In this document: piece after piece, positions 1-10,195 of the stretch
Position numbering within the stretch: the stretch's first letter is position 1
Layout of the letters: each line of letters starts with the position of its first letter
Source: Diplonema papillatum
Lineage: Eukaryota; Euglenozoa; Diplonemea; Diplonemida; Diplonemidae
Length of the DNA: 64,000 nt
Assembly (NCBI GenBank): GCA_030068145.1
Contig: JAPJBO010000649.1
Coordinates: 1 to 64,000, forward strand
Reading direction: 5' to 3'
Translations under genes and position numbers: made by a program
Notes under the pieces: generated by a model
Databases searched by the model: none
Told to the model about the DNA's origin: nothing
The model's input: the letters and a program-made list of their open reading frames with translations, nothing else

Positions 1-493
1 CGCTGAGCGACGACGTTTTTCCGTTCCTTGCGGAGAGAGACGGCGTCTGTCGGGCAACCGGTGGGTCGTTTTCGACTCGAAGCAACGGGACACCCTCGTG
101 GAGGCGTGGTCCGACGCCAGCATGCAGGGATGGGCCTGGCTGGTGGGTTCCATGGCGATGTGGGGCCCGTGGAGGGATGTCCCGCAGCACATCTTCTTCG
201 CTGAGCTGACGGCGGCGAAGTTCGCGATTGCGTACGCGGCTTCTCGCTCTCCGCTGTCGACGATCAGGATCTTCGTCGACAACTTGCCCGCCGTCAACTG
301 CTTGAGGAACTGGAAGTCGAAGACCCAGCTCGGGAACTTCATCCTGTGCCAGGTCCGCGACGTCTTGGAGGAACACCAGTGTGTCCTCGAGACTGTATGG
401 GTCCCGACTGCTGAGCAACTGGCAGACGTCTGGACGCGGGACCCATACAGGCAGGGCATCCAGCCGCCCCGGACCCCGTTCTGCGTTGCATGA
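1..493 (+). CDS. Retroelement RNase H-like domain, 5' cut by window edge
   Basis: The frame is open from the window edge to a stop at 491-493, so the N-terminus is missing. The visible protein runs VVFDSKQRDTLVEAWSDAS, then GWAW, FAELTAAKFA, FVDNLPAV and finally VWVPTAEQLADVWTR. This order (Asp in SDAS, Glu in the AEL helix, Asp in VDN, and a late WxPTxxQLADxxTR block) is the pattern of the RNase H domain that follows reverse transcriptase in LTR and DIRS-type elements. It would degrade the RNA strand of the RNA-DNA hybrid. No integrase or tyrosine recombinase follows, so this is probably the end of the pol frame or a truncated copy. It lies opposite to all cellular genes. The family within retroelements is uncertain. 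Confidence 0.6.
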   Translation, partial: AERRRFSVPCGERRRLSGNRWVVFDSKQRDTLVEAWSDASMQGWAWLVGSMAMWGPWRDVPQHIFFAELTAAKFAIAYAASRSPLSTIRIFVDNLPAVNCLRNWKSKTQLGNFILCQVRDVLEEHQCVLETVWVPTAEQLADVWTRDPYRQGIQPPRTPFCVA

Positions 494-599
494 GGATCTT
501 TACCTCGGAAGTTTTGTATTTGCGCTCCTGATAGCGCTATTCTTTGCGAGACCCGGAGGCAGCGGGATCTCAGCTCTTTGAGTTTCACGTCCAGGGATT

Positions 600-862
600 T
601 TTATTCCACATTCTCGCTTTCATTTCACCAACCCTGTGACAATTATCATCTTCACCGTTTCTGCCAACGCGACCTTTTCCGAGTTTGAATAGAGCATCTA
701 TTTGGTATCGGAAAGTAGGTGCGAGATCAGGCAAACCTTGTGCGCTAGCTTCGTTTAACCGTGAATCTAATAATCAGGGCTTACCCCACATTCTCGCTTT
801 CATTTCACCAACCCTGTGACAATTATCATCTTCACCGTTTCTGCCAACGCGACCTTTTCCGA
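600..862. repeat. Direct duplication of about 80 bp
   Basis: The block starting with CCACATTCTCGCTTTCATTT and ending in GCGACCTTTTCCGAG occurs at about 607-682 and again at about 787-862, essentially identical. The first copy continues into unique sequence and the second continues straight into a GA microsatellite. No coding content is seen. Confidence 0.85.
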
Positions 863-867
863 GAGAG

Positions 868-948
<81 letters not shown>
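861..948. repeat. (GA)n microsatellite
   Basis: About 85 bases of GA dinucleotides with one interruption near 884. It follows directly on the second copy of the 80-bp duplication. Open frames through it (Arg-Glu or Ser-Leu repeats) are artefacts. Confidence 0.95.
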
Positions 949-949
<1 letters not shown>

Positions 950-2521
950 ACAAATCAGAACAATTCCGAGTCGTGCCTGTTGGTCACGCCTTAGCAGTCC
1001 CAACGGTCACCCTCCTGTCATTTTGTTGTGTTCCCGTTGCCATCGCTATCACGCTGACTTTCCGAGAAGAGGCATTAAGAACTTCGTAAACGAAGTGAGA
1101 GGAGTTCTGAACGAAGTCATACGAAAGGGCGGACTTGGCATGGCCTCTGCCCAACCAGAAGACTTGTCCTCAAACAACTGTCGAGCTTAACACGTATCTG
1201 GCGCTTGCGACACAGTTTCAGCATTTTTAGCTGCGCTCTCCGGGAGAGGGCCGAGGTTCCTCTTTACGCCTGCTTTCACCTCAGTTTATGACGCTTCTCA
1301 GGCCATCTACACCAACGAGGTGTACCAGTGGCATTTCTGCTTCCGACAATGTACGTCAGATCATCATTATTTGGTTGAACTTTTGTGCTGTCCTGTTCTT
1401 GTGTCCTCCAGTATCGGTGCTGTTGCACGAACCCTGGCCCATAAGCTCTGCCGGGACCAGTTGAATGCGTATGGAGAGTATCCCTACCCCGTATTTTGTA
1501 GTTTCTGCGTAGTTTGCCGCAGGTGGGGCACACCATACCGTACTCTCTCTACCAGTAGCACGGCAGGTACCTGCTGCTGCGCTCATGGCGTAAGCTGGGT
1601 TGCGGTACACAGATGGGGTTTCTTAACTCTTTGCGGACGGGAGACAGAGATGTACGTCGAAGAAGGCAGAACCGCGCTGAGTTCTACTCCGCCCCTAGAG
1701 TGAAGACACGTAAGCCGGTCCATCCCCTCTTGATAGACCGTGATAGACCGAAGAATGCAGCTCTGGTCTATTCGATGCAGCTCTAGGGGATAGGGATGGA
1801 CCTGCACAACACGTCAAAAAGGAACAATGGGTACCTTCCGAGACAAGTCCTGAGCTTGCTCAGTTCCCAGGAGTCTTTCTGTAGTAGCACTCCGCGTCCA
1901 TTCTCCTCAAGCGATTGACTGTCAGAGGTGCAGTTGAGGGCAAAGAAAGAAGCTGGTGTTATCTACAAGGCGGCACACAACAAAGGCAGCTCGGAGGCGA
2001 GAAGAGCATGGACACGGGATAGGATATGCAGGGGTGGGAGCGCGTGTTTTGAGGTGGAGCGGTGAGGGAAGAAGATACAGTTGAGGAACAGAGATCTGCG
2101 TGATGAACTCTCTTCGTTCGGGGTAGGACCGGTGCTCTTTCGGTGGCCTTGCACCAGTAATATGCCTTGCCACGAAACTACTTGCGACGAAGGATAGAAG
2201 GGAGCTTAGGTGCTTTGCCGAAAGGTCGCTTGCACCTTTCACCAAGAGTCAATAGCCTTGCACCAAAAAAGGTGCAGCAAAAGTGCAGCATGGGCAGTGA
2301 ATTCTCTTCGTTCGGAAAGGGGGCACCGTACTCTTGCGCCATGATTCAGCAGCCTTCTCTGGAGCCAGTACAGCGGAATGCAGAAATATGTGCGAGGATT
2401 CATCCTCGTGCTGGGATTGCCCGCTATCGTGCGGCAGCCCTTGCGTACTGTGAATCAGCAGGCTCGCACCAAAGATACGGCGCAAGCGCGGAATGCGATG
2501 CTATCGGGATGCTCGGTTATT
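949..2521. other. Intergenic stretch without recognisable gene
   Basis: Apart from the MITE at 1708-1806, no exon-like GC-rich frame, RNA gene or tandem repeat is recognised here. Short open frames lack known motifs and overlap on both strands. Confidence 0.5.
1708..1806 (+). mobile_element. MITE (GAGCCGGTCC family), internally short copy
   Basis: The left end AAGCCGGTCCATCCC matches the inverted right end GGGATGGACC. The interior has the doubled TGATAGACCG motif shared with the copies at 15242, 20203 and 53667. ACACG is present on both sides, a possible 5-bp target duplication. The right tip is diverged. Confidence 0.65.
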
Positions 2522-2600
2522 TAGAGTTAAAGTTCGCATGAAATTCCGGGGGTGCTTTAGGGTTTCCGTGTGACCGTTGTTAAATAGGTTCTCTTAGAGC
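2522..2600 (+). mobile_element. Family A element (introner-like)
   Basis: Carries TTAGAGTTAAAGTTCGC, GAAATTCCGGGGGTGC, TTCCGTGTGACCGTTG and GGTTCTCTTAGAGCA in order. The same order occurs at 41221-41300. No flanking exon is recognised here, unlike most other copies. Confidence 0.7.
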
Positions 2601-2964
2601 ATTGTTTTTCGGTGGCCATCGCGTCCCGTGGCTGAGAGGAGTCCGCGCAGAGGTAGGTAGTCTGACTCAAACGATGCTTCCATTCTTTTTCTCGAAAAGT
2701 GGGCAGCTGCTGGACCCAGCTCAGCTGGATGCGGCATCCCGTGTCTCCAAGAGACAGAATGGACCGGGCGTAATGCACTGAGGAGGCTTGTAGTTCTGAG
2801 GGCTTGGGCCTTGTGGCCGGTTCCTATGGTTATCTCCTTGTTCGGCTCCAGTCGAAAGAGTGGGGTGGGATCAGGAGAAACCCGGATGTGGATTTGGAAA
2901 AAAACGATGGATCTCCCATGAGTCTCGGGAGCGACACGTACCCCGTTCAATGGGCACACGTGCA

Positions 2965-3485
2965 AGTATACTGAGGAAAGGCTGCTACACGGCGACGCCT
3001 CCCCCGTTTATTGGACACAAGTACCGGGGAAAGGCTGCTACACGGCGACGCCTCCCCCGTTTATTGGGCACAAGTACCGAGGAAAGGCTGCTGCACGGCG
3101 ACGTCTCCCCCGTTTATTGGGCACAAGTACCGAGGAAAGGCTGCTACATGGCGACGCCTCCCCCGTTTATTGGGCACAAGTACCGAGGAAAGGCTGCTAC
3201 ATGGCGACGCCTCCCCCGTTTATTGGGCACAAGTACCGAGGAAACGACGTCTCCCCCGTTTATTGGGCACAAGTACCGCTACATGGCGACGCCACCCCCG
3301 TTTATTGGGCACAAGTACCGAGGAAAGGCTGCTACACGGCGACGTCTCCCCCGTTTATTGGGCACAAGTACCGAGGAAAGGCTGCTACATGGCGACGCCT
3401 CCCCCGTTTATTGGGCACAAGTACCGAGGAAAGGCTGCTACACGGCGACGTCTCCCCCGTTATCGGGCACAAGTACCGAGGATGC
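2965..3485. repeat. Minisatellite, 53-bp unit, about 10 copies
   Basis: The unit contains GGCGACGCCTCCCCCG, TTTATTGGGCACAAGTACC and GAGGAAAGGCTGCTACA. Two internal units are shortened near 3240-3290. Because 53 is not a multiple of three, all three plus frames read similar peptides. This is not a protein-coding signal. Confidence 0.95.
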
Positions 3486-3489
3486 TACG

Positions 3490-3605
3490 CGGGAGTCAAG
3501 GCTCATGTGCTCGGTGGTACTGCAAAGCCACGGTCGACGGGTTAAGAATTCACCGATTTCCCGAACCAAAGCATCAGGGCGTGCGGTATTGGGCGACAAG
3601 CCCTG
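3490..3605 (+). repeat. Family K repeat, partial
   Basis: The stretch with GGTACTGCAAAGCCACGG, ACCGATTTCCC and AAAGCATCA matches 28905-29065 and 31755-31870. All copies are in the same orientation. Function unknown. Confidence 0.55.
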
Positions 3606-4280
3606 AGTGTTGAAGTCCACTTGCTTCAGAAGCAAGGTCGGGGAAACTCAAGGATTCGGGATTGGATAATAACACGGCGATTCCTCCCGCTTCCTTGTTC
3701 CCGACCTCGCTCGATCGATTTTGCGTTAATCGTCCTGTAAAGTCGAACGAGACCTTCTGCCCAAAACCGAAGCGGACTTCTTCTTCTTCTCCACGTTCCT
3801 CCGAACGCCATAAACAAGACCACAAACTGGTACTCACGCCAGTCAACTTCCACCAGCTCGCAGACAGACCACCTGTACACAGATGCCAGAAACGAAAGCG
3901 CCACTCCATAGCTTGCAGTCGTTGTTGGCGCGATCCTCAGTGTATAAGTGTTACGTTGATTTGACTTCCCTCTCGGCTTGCCGCAGACACATACACCGGT
4001 CACCGGTACACGGAAGCCACTTTATTGACAGCATCGGAACTCAGACCTGCAGGTTAGTTTGAGCATACGATCGGGGAGAGAGGTGACGTGCGGCGGCCAC
4101 TGAAAGCCAGGACCGAGCCTGAGAGGGGCTTTGCTCTCCCCTCCCTGCGACGAGCCAGTTGTCGTCGCATCCCCGAAAGACAACGGGAAATACTCGACGT
4201 AGCTGCTTTGACTCCGAATGGAAGGGAGGGAATACAGAGGTAGAGGGGAAAATACAATACGAACACAATCTGATTTGTTC
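3606..4280. other. Intergenic stretch, nothing recognised
   Basis: No repeat-family member, exon-like frame or RNA gene could be supported on either strand. Confidence 0.45.
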
Positions 4281-4470
4281 TTCGCTTACACCACCGTGTG
4301 TTGTTTTCTCACTCAGGACTTTGGGCCTGTTGTGTTTGTGTGATTTGTCGTGTTGGGGTAAACCCACACACGTCTGTTCAACACGTGGTTCGGTAGTTAC
4401 AGCAGTTGGGATCCTTCGGTTCTTTGTCTGGCAGTTATTGTCGAGCATTTCCTTCCAAGCTGGCGCGTAT
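4281..4470 (+). repeat. Family B dispersed repeat
   Basis: Contains TTTTCTCACTCAGGACTTTG, a TTGTGTTTGTGTG run, TCAACACGTGGTTCGGTAGT, TTCTTTGTC and GAGCATTTCCTTCCAAGCTG. The same series occurs at 4980, 40285 and 51275, always on this strand. About 170-190 bp; class unknown. Confidence 0.8.
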
Positions 4471-4569
4471 GTAAAAGTAAAACGGAGCAGTGTTTGCATG
4501 CAAACGATTCAAGCGCGGTGGCAGCAGAAATTGTGAGTCGCCGCGCGACAGCCGTGAAACACCCGTAAA

Positions 4570-4770
4570 CAAGAACATTTCCGGTGTTGGGGCACGCAAA
4601 TGATAACCAAGAAACATCAACTGACCCAAGGCGATGAAAATGAAAAGGCGCAAAATTATTGTTCTTCGCGCGTGACAGTGTACAGACATCCTCTCCTGTA
4701 CTAGCACTTCTTCGTTGACTGCGTTTTTATTTTTCATGTGCAACCGTTGATCCGGAAATGTTCTCGTCAG
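4570..4770 (+). repeat. Family J dispersed repeat
   Basis: Shares ACATTTCCG, ATCAACTGA, TTGTTCTTCGCG and TTCATGTGCA-CCGTTGATC with 45245-45430, in the same orientation. The two copies have diverged considerably. Function unknown. Confidence 0.6.
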
Positions 4771-4979
4771 TACAAAATTGTCAAATGTGCTGCTGAGAGA
4801 TAGTACGGCGCTTTTTCTGCTCGTGCGCAGTGGCGGAACTCGCCTGCTTTGTTTAGTTTCATGTTGTACAAGCCGACTCCTACCATTGTCCGGACGGAAA
4901 TGGAAAGCGGACGGAACTTGGAGCCCCATCGCCTGCTTCACCCACTCCACCGCGCTCCCTGCTCCACTTCATCCCCTTC

Positions 4980-5185
4980 TGTTCTTCGCTTACACCACAC
5001 CGTGTGTTGTTTTCTCACTCAGGACTTTGACCTGTTGTGTTTGTGTGGTTTGTCGTGTAGGGGTAGACCCGCATGACATCACGTCCGTCCAACACGTGGT
5101 TCGGTAGTTACAGCAACTTGGGATCCCTTCTGTTCTTTGTCGGGCAGCATCGTTGAGCATTTCCTTTCAAGCTGGCGCTTGTGTA
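4980..5185 (+). repeat. Family B dispersed repeat
   Basis: Second copy of the series seen at 4281-4470, with ATGACATCACGTCC and CAACACGTGGTTCGGTAGTT. It ends in TTTCAAGCTGGCGC. Confidence 0.8.
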
Positions 5186-5225
5186 AAAGAAATGCGTAGT
5201 TTTGTTTTATTCTTTTACTTGTTAG

Positions 5226-5335
5226 TTGTCGACAACTTTTTTTGTATTGAGGTGTCATTCAGATGTAAATCCAAAGCCGCCCACGTCAAATTTTGTTAAG
5301 CAGCGGCTGCCAAAACTTGCCGTGACACCTATGAT
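5226..5335 (+). repeat. Family F repeat, uninterrupted copy
   Basis: Starts with GTTGTCGACAAC and a T run. An 83-bp core (about 5250-5332) follows, bounded by AGGTGTCA and its inverted match TGACACCT. The core contains AAAGCCGCCCACG, then TTTTGTTAAGCAGCGGCTGC. At 43125, 27040/28320 and 50405/51175 the same core is split after GTTAAGCA (or GTTTAGCA) by a family L retrotransposon, so this copy is the empty site. Nature unknown. Confidence 0.85.
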
Positions 5336-5440
5336 CAAAGTAAAGGAGGAAAGGAGAAAATGTTTCTAAAAGAAAAGGGGCAGGTTGTATTTTTGGACCC
5401 TCGTAGCTCGCTGGGTCAGGCGCGCCAGGTAGATGCTGGG

Positions 5441-6000
5441 CTAGTTTCTGTCTGGACTTGGACTGTGTAGTCCTTCTGAATTCTTTTCACAGGTCCGTTC
5501 ATGCACACCCACACCGAACTGGTTGGCAAACGGGTTGCCAGACCTCGTTGTTGTTACGCCACAATGGCGGCATTGAAGAACCATTTCGTTTTGGAAGCTG
5601 CGTTCTTGTGTTCGTGGGATGTTTGCTGGTGGGCTTGCGTGCCGGGTTTGTGTTTGTGACGGCGTCGATAGTCCTTGCGGTAGTTCCGGTGTTTGCGGCT
5701 GATCCGGCGTTTGCGATCGACTTTCTAGATGCTCCGGTGTCGCCGGGCGAGCAGGTGGCTGTTCCGGTGGTTCCGGTTGAGCGGGTGGCTCTTTCGGAGA
5801 TGCCGGTTGCGCTACCGGCTGCTGCTCTTGCGGGCGGGCGAGCTCTTCTGGGAATGTCGAGGAGACAGAAGGACTTTCTGCAGATTTCGCTCGGGGGTCA
5901 AGGAACCTTTTGAGTTGTGTGTCGGAGATTGTGCCTGTGACTGGGATGTAGTGCACCTGAGCTATGTAACCGAGCAAAAAGCGGACCCGAAAGGGGGGGG
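5441..6000 (-). CDS. Proline-rich C2HC zinc-finger protein, probable LINE N-terminal fragment
   Basis: An open minus-strand frame reads VHYIPVTGTISDTQLKRFLD, then about 100 Pro/Gln/Glu-rich residues, then QCRHCGV, NQFGVGVHERTC and a stop about 20 residues later. CxxCG followed by a Gly-Val-His-x4-Cys segment resembles the C2H2/C2HC finger near the N-terminus of many non-LTR retrotransposon polyproteins, where it contacts nucleic acid. No endonuclease or reverse transcriptase follows downstream on this strand, where family F sequence lies. If it is a LINE it is truncated. The Pro-rich linker has many PQTPE/PPA-type repeats. A cellular zinc-finger exon remains possible. Confidence 0.4.
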
Positions 6001-6004
6001 GGGG

Positions 6005-6095
6005 GGAACTTAGTTTAATGTTTAGGCAGGACACTGCCTCTCATGCATGTTTGATGCTAGCAACTTCTTCGAAGAGAGTGTAAAATAGAAAAGGG
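6005..6095 (+). repeat. Family D repeat
   Basis: ACTTAGTTTAATG, GGCAG-CACTGCCTCTCATG, TTGATGCTAGCAACTTCTTC and GTGTAAAATAGAAAAGG match the blocks at 26935-27010 and 42325-42440, all on this strand. A G13 run precedes it. Confidence 0.65.
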
Positions 6096-6142
6096 AAAAA
6101 GGAAAAAGGAAAAGGGTAAAGGGGTCACGGGGAGGGGGGTTG

Positions 6143-6345
6143 CAAGAACGTGCTTGGAGTGGGTATGTGCTCAACACCGCACTGGTCCCGTCTGCGCCGT
6201 GTTTCGGTCCTTTAAGCCACGGACACATAAGGCGGACCATCATCAGCGTGGAACCTGAGTGTCTGCAGACAGGACTGCGGTGTGAGTCTGGTTTGTCAGG
6301 CGGCTGTTCGTAGCTCGCCACACCCGTGCTACTAGAGCACAGGCG
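6143..6345 (+). repeat. Family E repeat
   Basis: Contains TGTGCTCAACACCGCACTGG, CCACGGACACATAAGGCGGA, GAGTGTCTGCAGACAGGAC and GTTCGTAGCTCGCCACA. Related copies lie at 16565-16700, 37318-37480 and 52200-52415, all on this strand. In the PPR gene it abuts a splice donor. Confidence 0.75.
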
Positions 6346-6401
6346 AATCCGTCACGGGGAGAAGGCCCCTACAACCGTGTCTGAGCAATCAGTTAAAAAA
6401 A

Positions 6402-6426
6402 GGGGGGGGGGGGGGGGGGGGGGGGG
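6402..6426 (+). repeat. Poly-G run of about 24
   Basis: The run lies immediately outside the 3' end of the exon at 6433-6771, so on the transcribed strand the intron begins GTGACGCC and then a long C run. Lengths of such runs are error-prone in assemblies. Confidence 0.8.
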
Positions 6427-6432
6427 CGTCAC

Positions 6433-6771
6433 CTGTTCCGTAGCCGCCTCTCGCCTTCCGTTTTTGAAGCGCCTGCGGGTCGACGAAGCGCGAGGAAACC
6501 ATCGGCGAGACGCCGACTTGGAACGGCCGGAGGCCGGTGGCCGCCGGCTTCTTGGGCTCGGCCAGCGCGCTCAGCCGCGACCCCCGCGACACGGCCGACC
6601 GCGTGCTGCGGGTGCTGCGCGCGCCGGCGGAGCCGCTCCGCGAGCCGCCGCCGCTGCGGGTGAGGGAGTTCTCGCGGGCCTGCCGGATTTGCTCCGGCCG
6701 CGCGTGGTCGCTCTCGAACAGCCGGCCCGCCGCCCGGGCCCGCGACCGGTTGCGGGGCGGCGGCGGCACGC
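6433..6771 (-). CDS. Internal exon of an unknown Arg/Ser-rich protein
   Basis: The acceptor ends TTCGCAG just before GCGTGCCGCC, and the donor follows CGGAACAG as GTGACGCC, giving a 339-nt exon. It encodes about 112 residues rich in Arg, Ser, Ala and Pro, including ESDHARPEQIRQARENSL and SRFVDPQALQKRKARGGYG. No family is recognised. High GC, clean splice sites and the upstream family A element match other real exons of the window. The exon enters with two codon bases and leaves with one. Neighbouring exons were not found, so the gene may have decayed or its other exons may be short. Confidence 0.45.
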
Positions 6772-6785
6772 CTGCGAAGGGGTTT

Positions 6786-6852
6786 CTTTTTATTAGAGTT
6801 AAAGTTCGCTTGAAATTCTGGGTTTTTAGAGTGAAAGTTCGCGCTGCGGGGT
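6786..6852 (+). mobile_element. Family A element, double
   Basis: AGAGTTAAAGTTCGCTTGAA and a second, partial AGAGTGAAAGTTCGC lie back to back. On the minus strand this is just upstream of the acceptor at 6772-6773, that is, at the 3' end of the intron. Confidence 0.75.
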
Positions 6853-7689
6853 TTTAAAACAAAGGTTTGTGTTTCCGGCGATCTCGTACGGCGACGTAAA
6901 TAGTACAAATAGTACAGATCGGTGTCTTTCGACCTTTTGTGCAGAGTTCAGCTTCGTGTGTGTGTTGTGCTGCCGACAGACGTGTTTGTTTCATTTCTTT
7001 CGTTTTGTGTTTCTGGCGATATTCGCTCAGTCGGTTGCCTATGACGGCGTTATTTTGGTTGCTTACGACAGCTGCTGATCTGCTGACGGTCTGCGGGTTT
7101 TGGCCGACCGCGTGCTGCGGGTGTTTCGTGTTGCCGGCAATCAACCGAGGTTGATGCGCGATCGTAAGACGTGTTTCTGATCCCCTAGGGGCGTACAGAC
7201 TTTTGATCACTTTTTGGAACACCATGCCACGCCGTAGCACAAAGAAAGTGGGCAGCGTTGGAACCTGCCATGTAAAGATACAAAACAGGTCCCCGTCGCA
7301 CACACAATTCTGCTCCACCATTCAGCTTGATCCATGCTTGCGACTTGTCGGTCGGGGGAAGGGTGCACTAGCGAGCTAGATTTGATCTCTTGCAATAGCC
7401 AAGAGGCCGTTTCTGGATGGGCCTCCACCGTTTGGCGTTGTCAAGGGCAAGAACCCTTGTCAGTGTGGAAGCGCGTACCTGATCCGCCGGCTCTCGGCAC
7501 GTAGTACTCGTCGGGGTTCTGAGCTACCGCGTCTTCTCGATCCTTGCGCCGCAAAGCCCTGTGTTTTGGGGGTTCAAACTGCCCGGCAACGAACCCAGTT
7601 TTACTTAAGAACGCCGGCCATTCGCTGCATGACTCCGGAAGGATCACTCTCGCCGTGCTTTTCGCGACGGTTGCCAGTGTTGCTGAACT
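6853..7689. other. Stretch without recognised gene
   Basis: A low-copy repeat resembling GTTTCCGGCGAT-TCGTA followed by GGTGTCTTTCGAC is shared with 61075-61150, with a related piece at 49910. Minus frames such as 7441-7701 show no known motif. No RNA gene seen. Confidence 0.4.
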
Positions 7690-7805
7690 GAGCCACTTCA
7701 CCTACCCCCCCTGAAAGTGACTTTAGCTCGATTACCGCGCCGTCGGCGCTGCAGATTATCGCCACAGATTCTTTGTATTTTAACCCAAGTGATTACACTC
7801 GATCA
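7690..7805 (+). mobile_element. 3' tail of family M LINE (5'-truncated copy)
   Basis: ACCGCGCCGTCGG, CAGATTATCGCCACAGATTC, then TAACCCAAGTGATTACACTC match the 3' end of the long copy at 12590-12690. The truncation leaves only about 110 bp, typical of incomplete target-primed reverse transcription. Confidence 0.75.
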
Positions 7806-8384
7806 GGGTTTGCAGAGGTCATCTGAGCCTCGGCTGGGGGGAAACGTCCTTGGTGGTGACTTCGTCATTGCCGGGGATGCAGGAGAGCTTCCGGGGAACA
7901 AAGATATCCTCTGCCTGACGTTCTTGTTCCTGGACACGATGGAGCAGAGATGGAGGACGCGGCTTGTGCTTGCAGCACTTGTGCGGCAGAAGGATCCAGC
8001 AACGACAACCAAGTATAGCGGCCCTTCTAGGACATGACCGACCAGAGACAGAACGCTGGGCCCATGGCACGGTACCAGATGCTGAAAGACCCGCCCGACT
8101 TCCAACCCAGTTCCTCAGGACCCCCTGCCGGCAGGGAGACCCTGCCGACGCGCTGGACCTCAACGCAACAAGCAGCAACAAGCTCGAACGACTGGGCATA
8201 ACGCGTCGCAAGCCGAACCAATGTGCCACATTGACAATCGGACGCGTACAAAGCAGACCAGGCACGAACGTGAAGAGAGTGATGATTGAACCGTTGCGCA
8301 AAGCAGACCAGTGGCATGAATGACGTAAGTGATACGTGATTGTCATCATACGTGATCCACTGCTCTCCTTCTCGCGCACAGCAG

Positions 8385-8850
8385 ACATAATGGCCGCTGT
8401 GTCTAGGCCGCTGCTTCCGGCTCAGCATTCGCTCAAATATCTGAACGCCCCTCAGGTTGCAAGTGCAAGACACTTGCAACAAGTTTACAAACTTCCTTCT
8501 CCTGTTCACAGTCCGTGCACTTCAGTCAATCGTGTGGGCAGAATGATAACATTGCGAGGTCTGGATGTGTTTCGAAGTAGGTCGTTCCATCAGTTGCAGC
8601 ACCGGGAACAAGCCGAACATTCCACTCTCAAGAAGTTCCGATGCATCCTGATGGGCGTTTCCTTGAAATTTCTCAGGCATACACTTGCGGATTCGGGACA
8701 ATATGGCAGAGACAGTGTTCCTGTCGACGTGAGGTCGTTGCAAGCGTCATTCGCAACCGACGCAATGCGGTTGACCATGTTGTGCATTGAAGGAACTCTA
8801 GGATGGCCCCCAAGTAACAGCTGTTGTCCAAGTTTTGAATCCCGCGAAAC
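8385..8850 (-). pseudogene. Ubiquitin-specific protease (peptidase C19) relic
   Basis: Three landmarks of USP-type deubiquitinases appear in the right order on the minus strand. The Cys box is at about 8780-8840 (GIQNLDNSCYLGAILEFLQC). A FQGNAHQDASELLE block, equivalent to the QQDAxEFL motif, is near 8620-8660. A His box (SGHYVCCAREGEQWITYDD) is near 8370-8430. The catalytic Cys and His are both present. However, the blocks lie in different frames and only about 140 codons separate Cys box from His box, against roughly 300 or more in working enzymes. At least one frameshift falls near 8735, and stops lie between the blocks. A USP domain carried by a degraded mobile element is possible, since family M debris flanks it at 7690. 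Confidence 0.6.
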
Positions 8851-8894
8851 CTCCCATTTACAACGTTGTTGGCTGCTTCAAGACCACGTGTCAC

Positions 8895-10195
8895 TTTGGC
8901 GGTCGCGCACCCCCCAAGGCCTGAGAGGGGGGGGTGACATACTCAAGGTTTTGTCCTGTTGTCCCAGTGGGGAGTGGCCCCGCGCAGCGGAGTTTTTTTT
9001 TTTTTTTTTTGAACGGGTTTTTTTTTTTGTGTGCGTTTTCCGCTTTCACCGCCGCCTTCCGCACCAGTGAGCATGCACAGCAGCAGACTACAATCGAAGC
9101 GGTCATCCTCGCCTCTTTGGTTGCTGACATACAAGGGGTTTTTGGGGGGTGACATGTTCACGGGGGGGTAGGTATAGGCTAAATATATATAGGCGTACAT
9201 GTATGATTAGTCTGAAAAAATGACCGAGACAGGCGGTGCAGCTGGAGACAGGAGTTTCTGCTCCGGCTTGGGGGTATCTTGGCGACCGACCTTCCTTTGC
9301 GATCACTCATTCCATTGGCGTCTGATTTCATCGCAGGGACGATGCCTTCCACCACTGGCTGGAAGAAAATGCTGGCGTGAGCCCAGCAGGCGTGTTTTGG
9401 GCACCAGTCAAAGCCGGTCTGTTTTCAACTTTCAGAAGAGATTCGGGGAAAATCTCTTGCCGAGTGGGCGCGGCTTTATCTTTCCACGCGGTAAGTCCTT
9501 CTGTACACGTCTGGCCCAATAGCAAAGAAGCGTCTGCCAAACCGGTTCTTCAAGCTGTATGAGGCCCTTGGGCACGTCGTTCCTTCCGAAGCTCCGCGTC
9601 CTCCGCTTGCTGTTCACGTCGCTGTGCTATCCTCTGACGCACTTGCTTTGCCATCTTGACCAGCTCGGCACCGTCAAGGAGGCGTGGTGCAGCATCCTGT
9701 GTTGCCTCTGCAAGAATGTGGGTCACCCGCCGGCGGAGCTACCTGACCAGCCGGTGGAGCTACCGGATGCTGACCCGCCAGGGACTGTCCTGGTGAAGAG
9801 GAAGGCAAAGGAGTGCCAAGAGCCGAGGACGAAGCTCGTCTTTCAGCTGTAGTGCTGCAACGCAAGGTGCGGATTTCGTGTGCTTTTGAGCGGCCTAGCG
9901 CTTCTTCTTTTTTCATCATCATTCATCATCCCGTCTTGCTAGGCTGCTCACAGTCGCTCGAAGATCTTTCTGCCCCTTTTCGCCACCAACTCGCCTGCAG
10001 TCCCCGTGCTTGCTGCCATGATGTAGAACATCTTCATCTCGAAAGCTTCCGGTCTCATATGCACATCGCCCACTTGCCTGCGGTTTCCGTCCCTCGTATG
10101 CTTATGCTTGGCACTTCTTGGGCCAGACAGTGGTCAACATGGTCGCCCATGGGCCAGTCAGGGGTCCACCAGTGGTCGAACCCAAAATACTAGTG
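8895..10195. other. Stretch without supported gene
   Basis: T runs lie at 8993-9030. Minus frames near 9560-9690 read a charged segment (LVKMAKQVRQRIAQ, then REQQAEDAELRKERR) that looks like coiled coil but stops quickly and has no clear splice context. From 10128 to 10183 there is a GTGGTC-rich segment related to the element at 15006-15070. Confidence 0.35.

Noticed and set aside
816..1003. Arg-Glu and Ser-Leu repeat proteins
   Set aside because: They translate a GA microsatellite on either strand.
2860..3613. 200-248-codon plus-strand frames
   Set aside because: All three frames are open through a 53-bp minisatellite; not protein-coding.
4435..4950. Possible membrane protein on the minus strand (LFIFIALGQLMFLGYHL)
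   Set aside because: The segment is family J repeat; the corresponding frame at 45150-45512 does not conserve the hydrophobic stretch.
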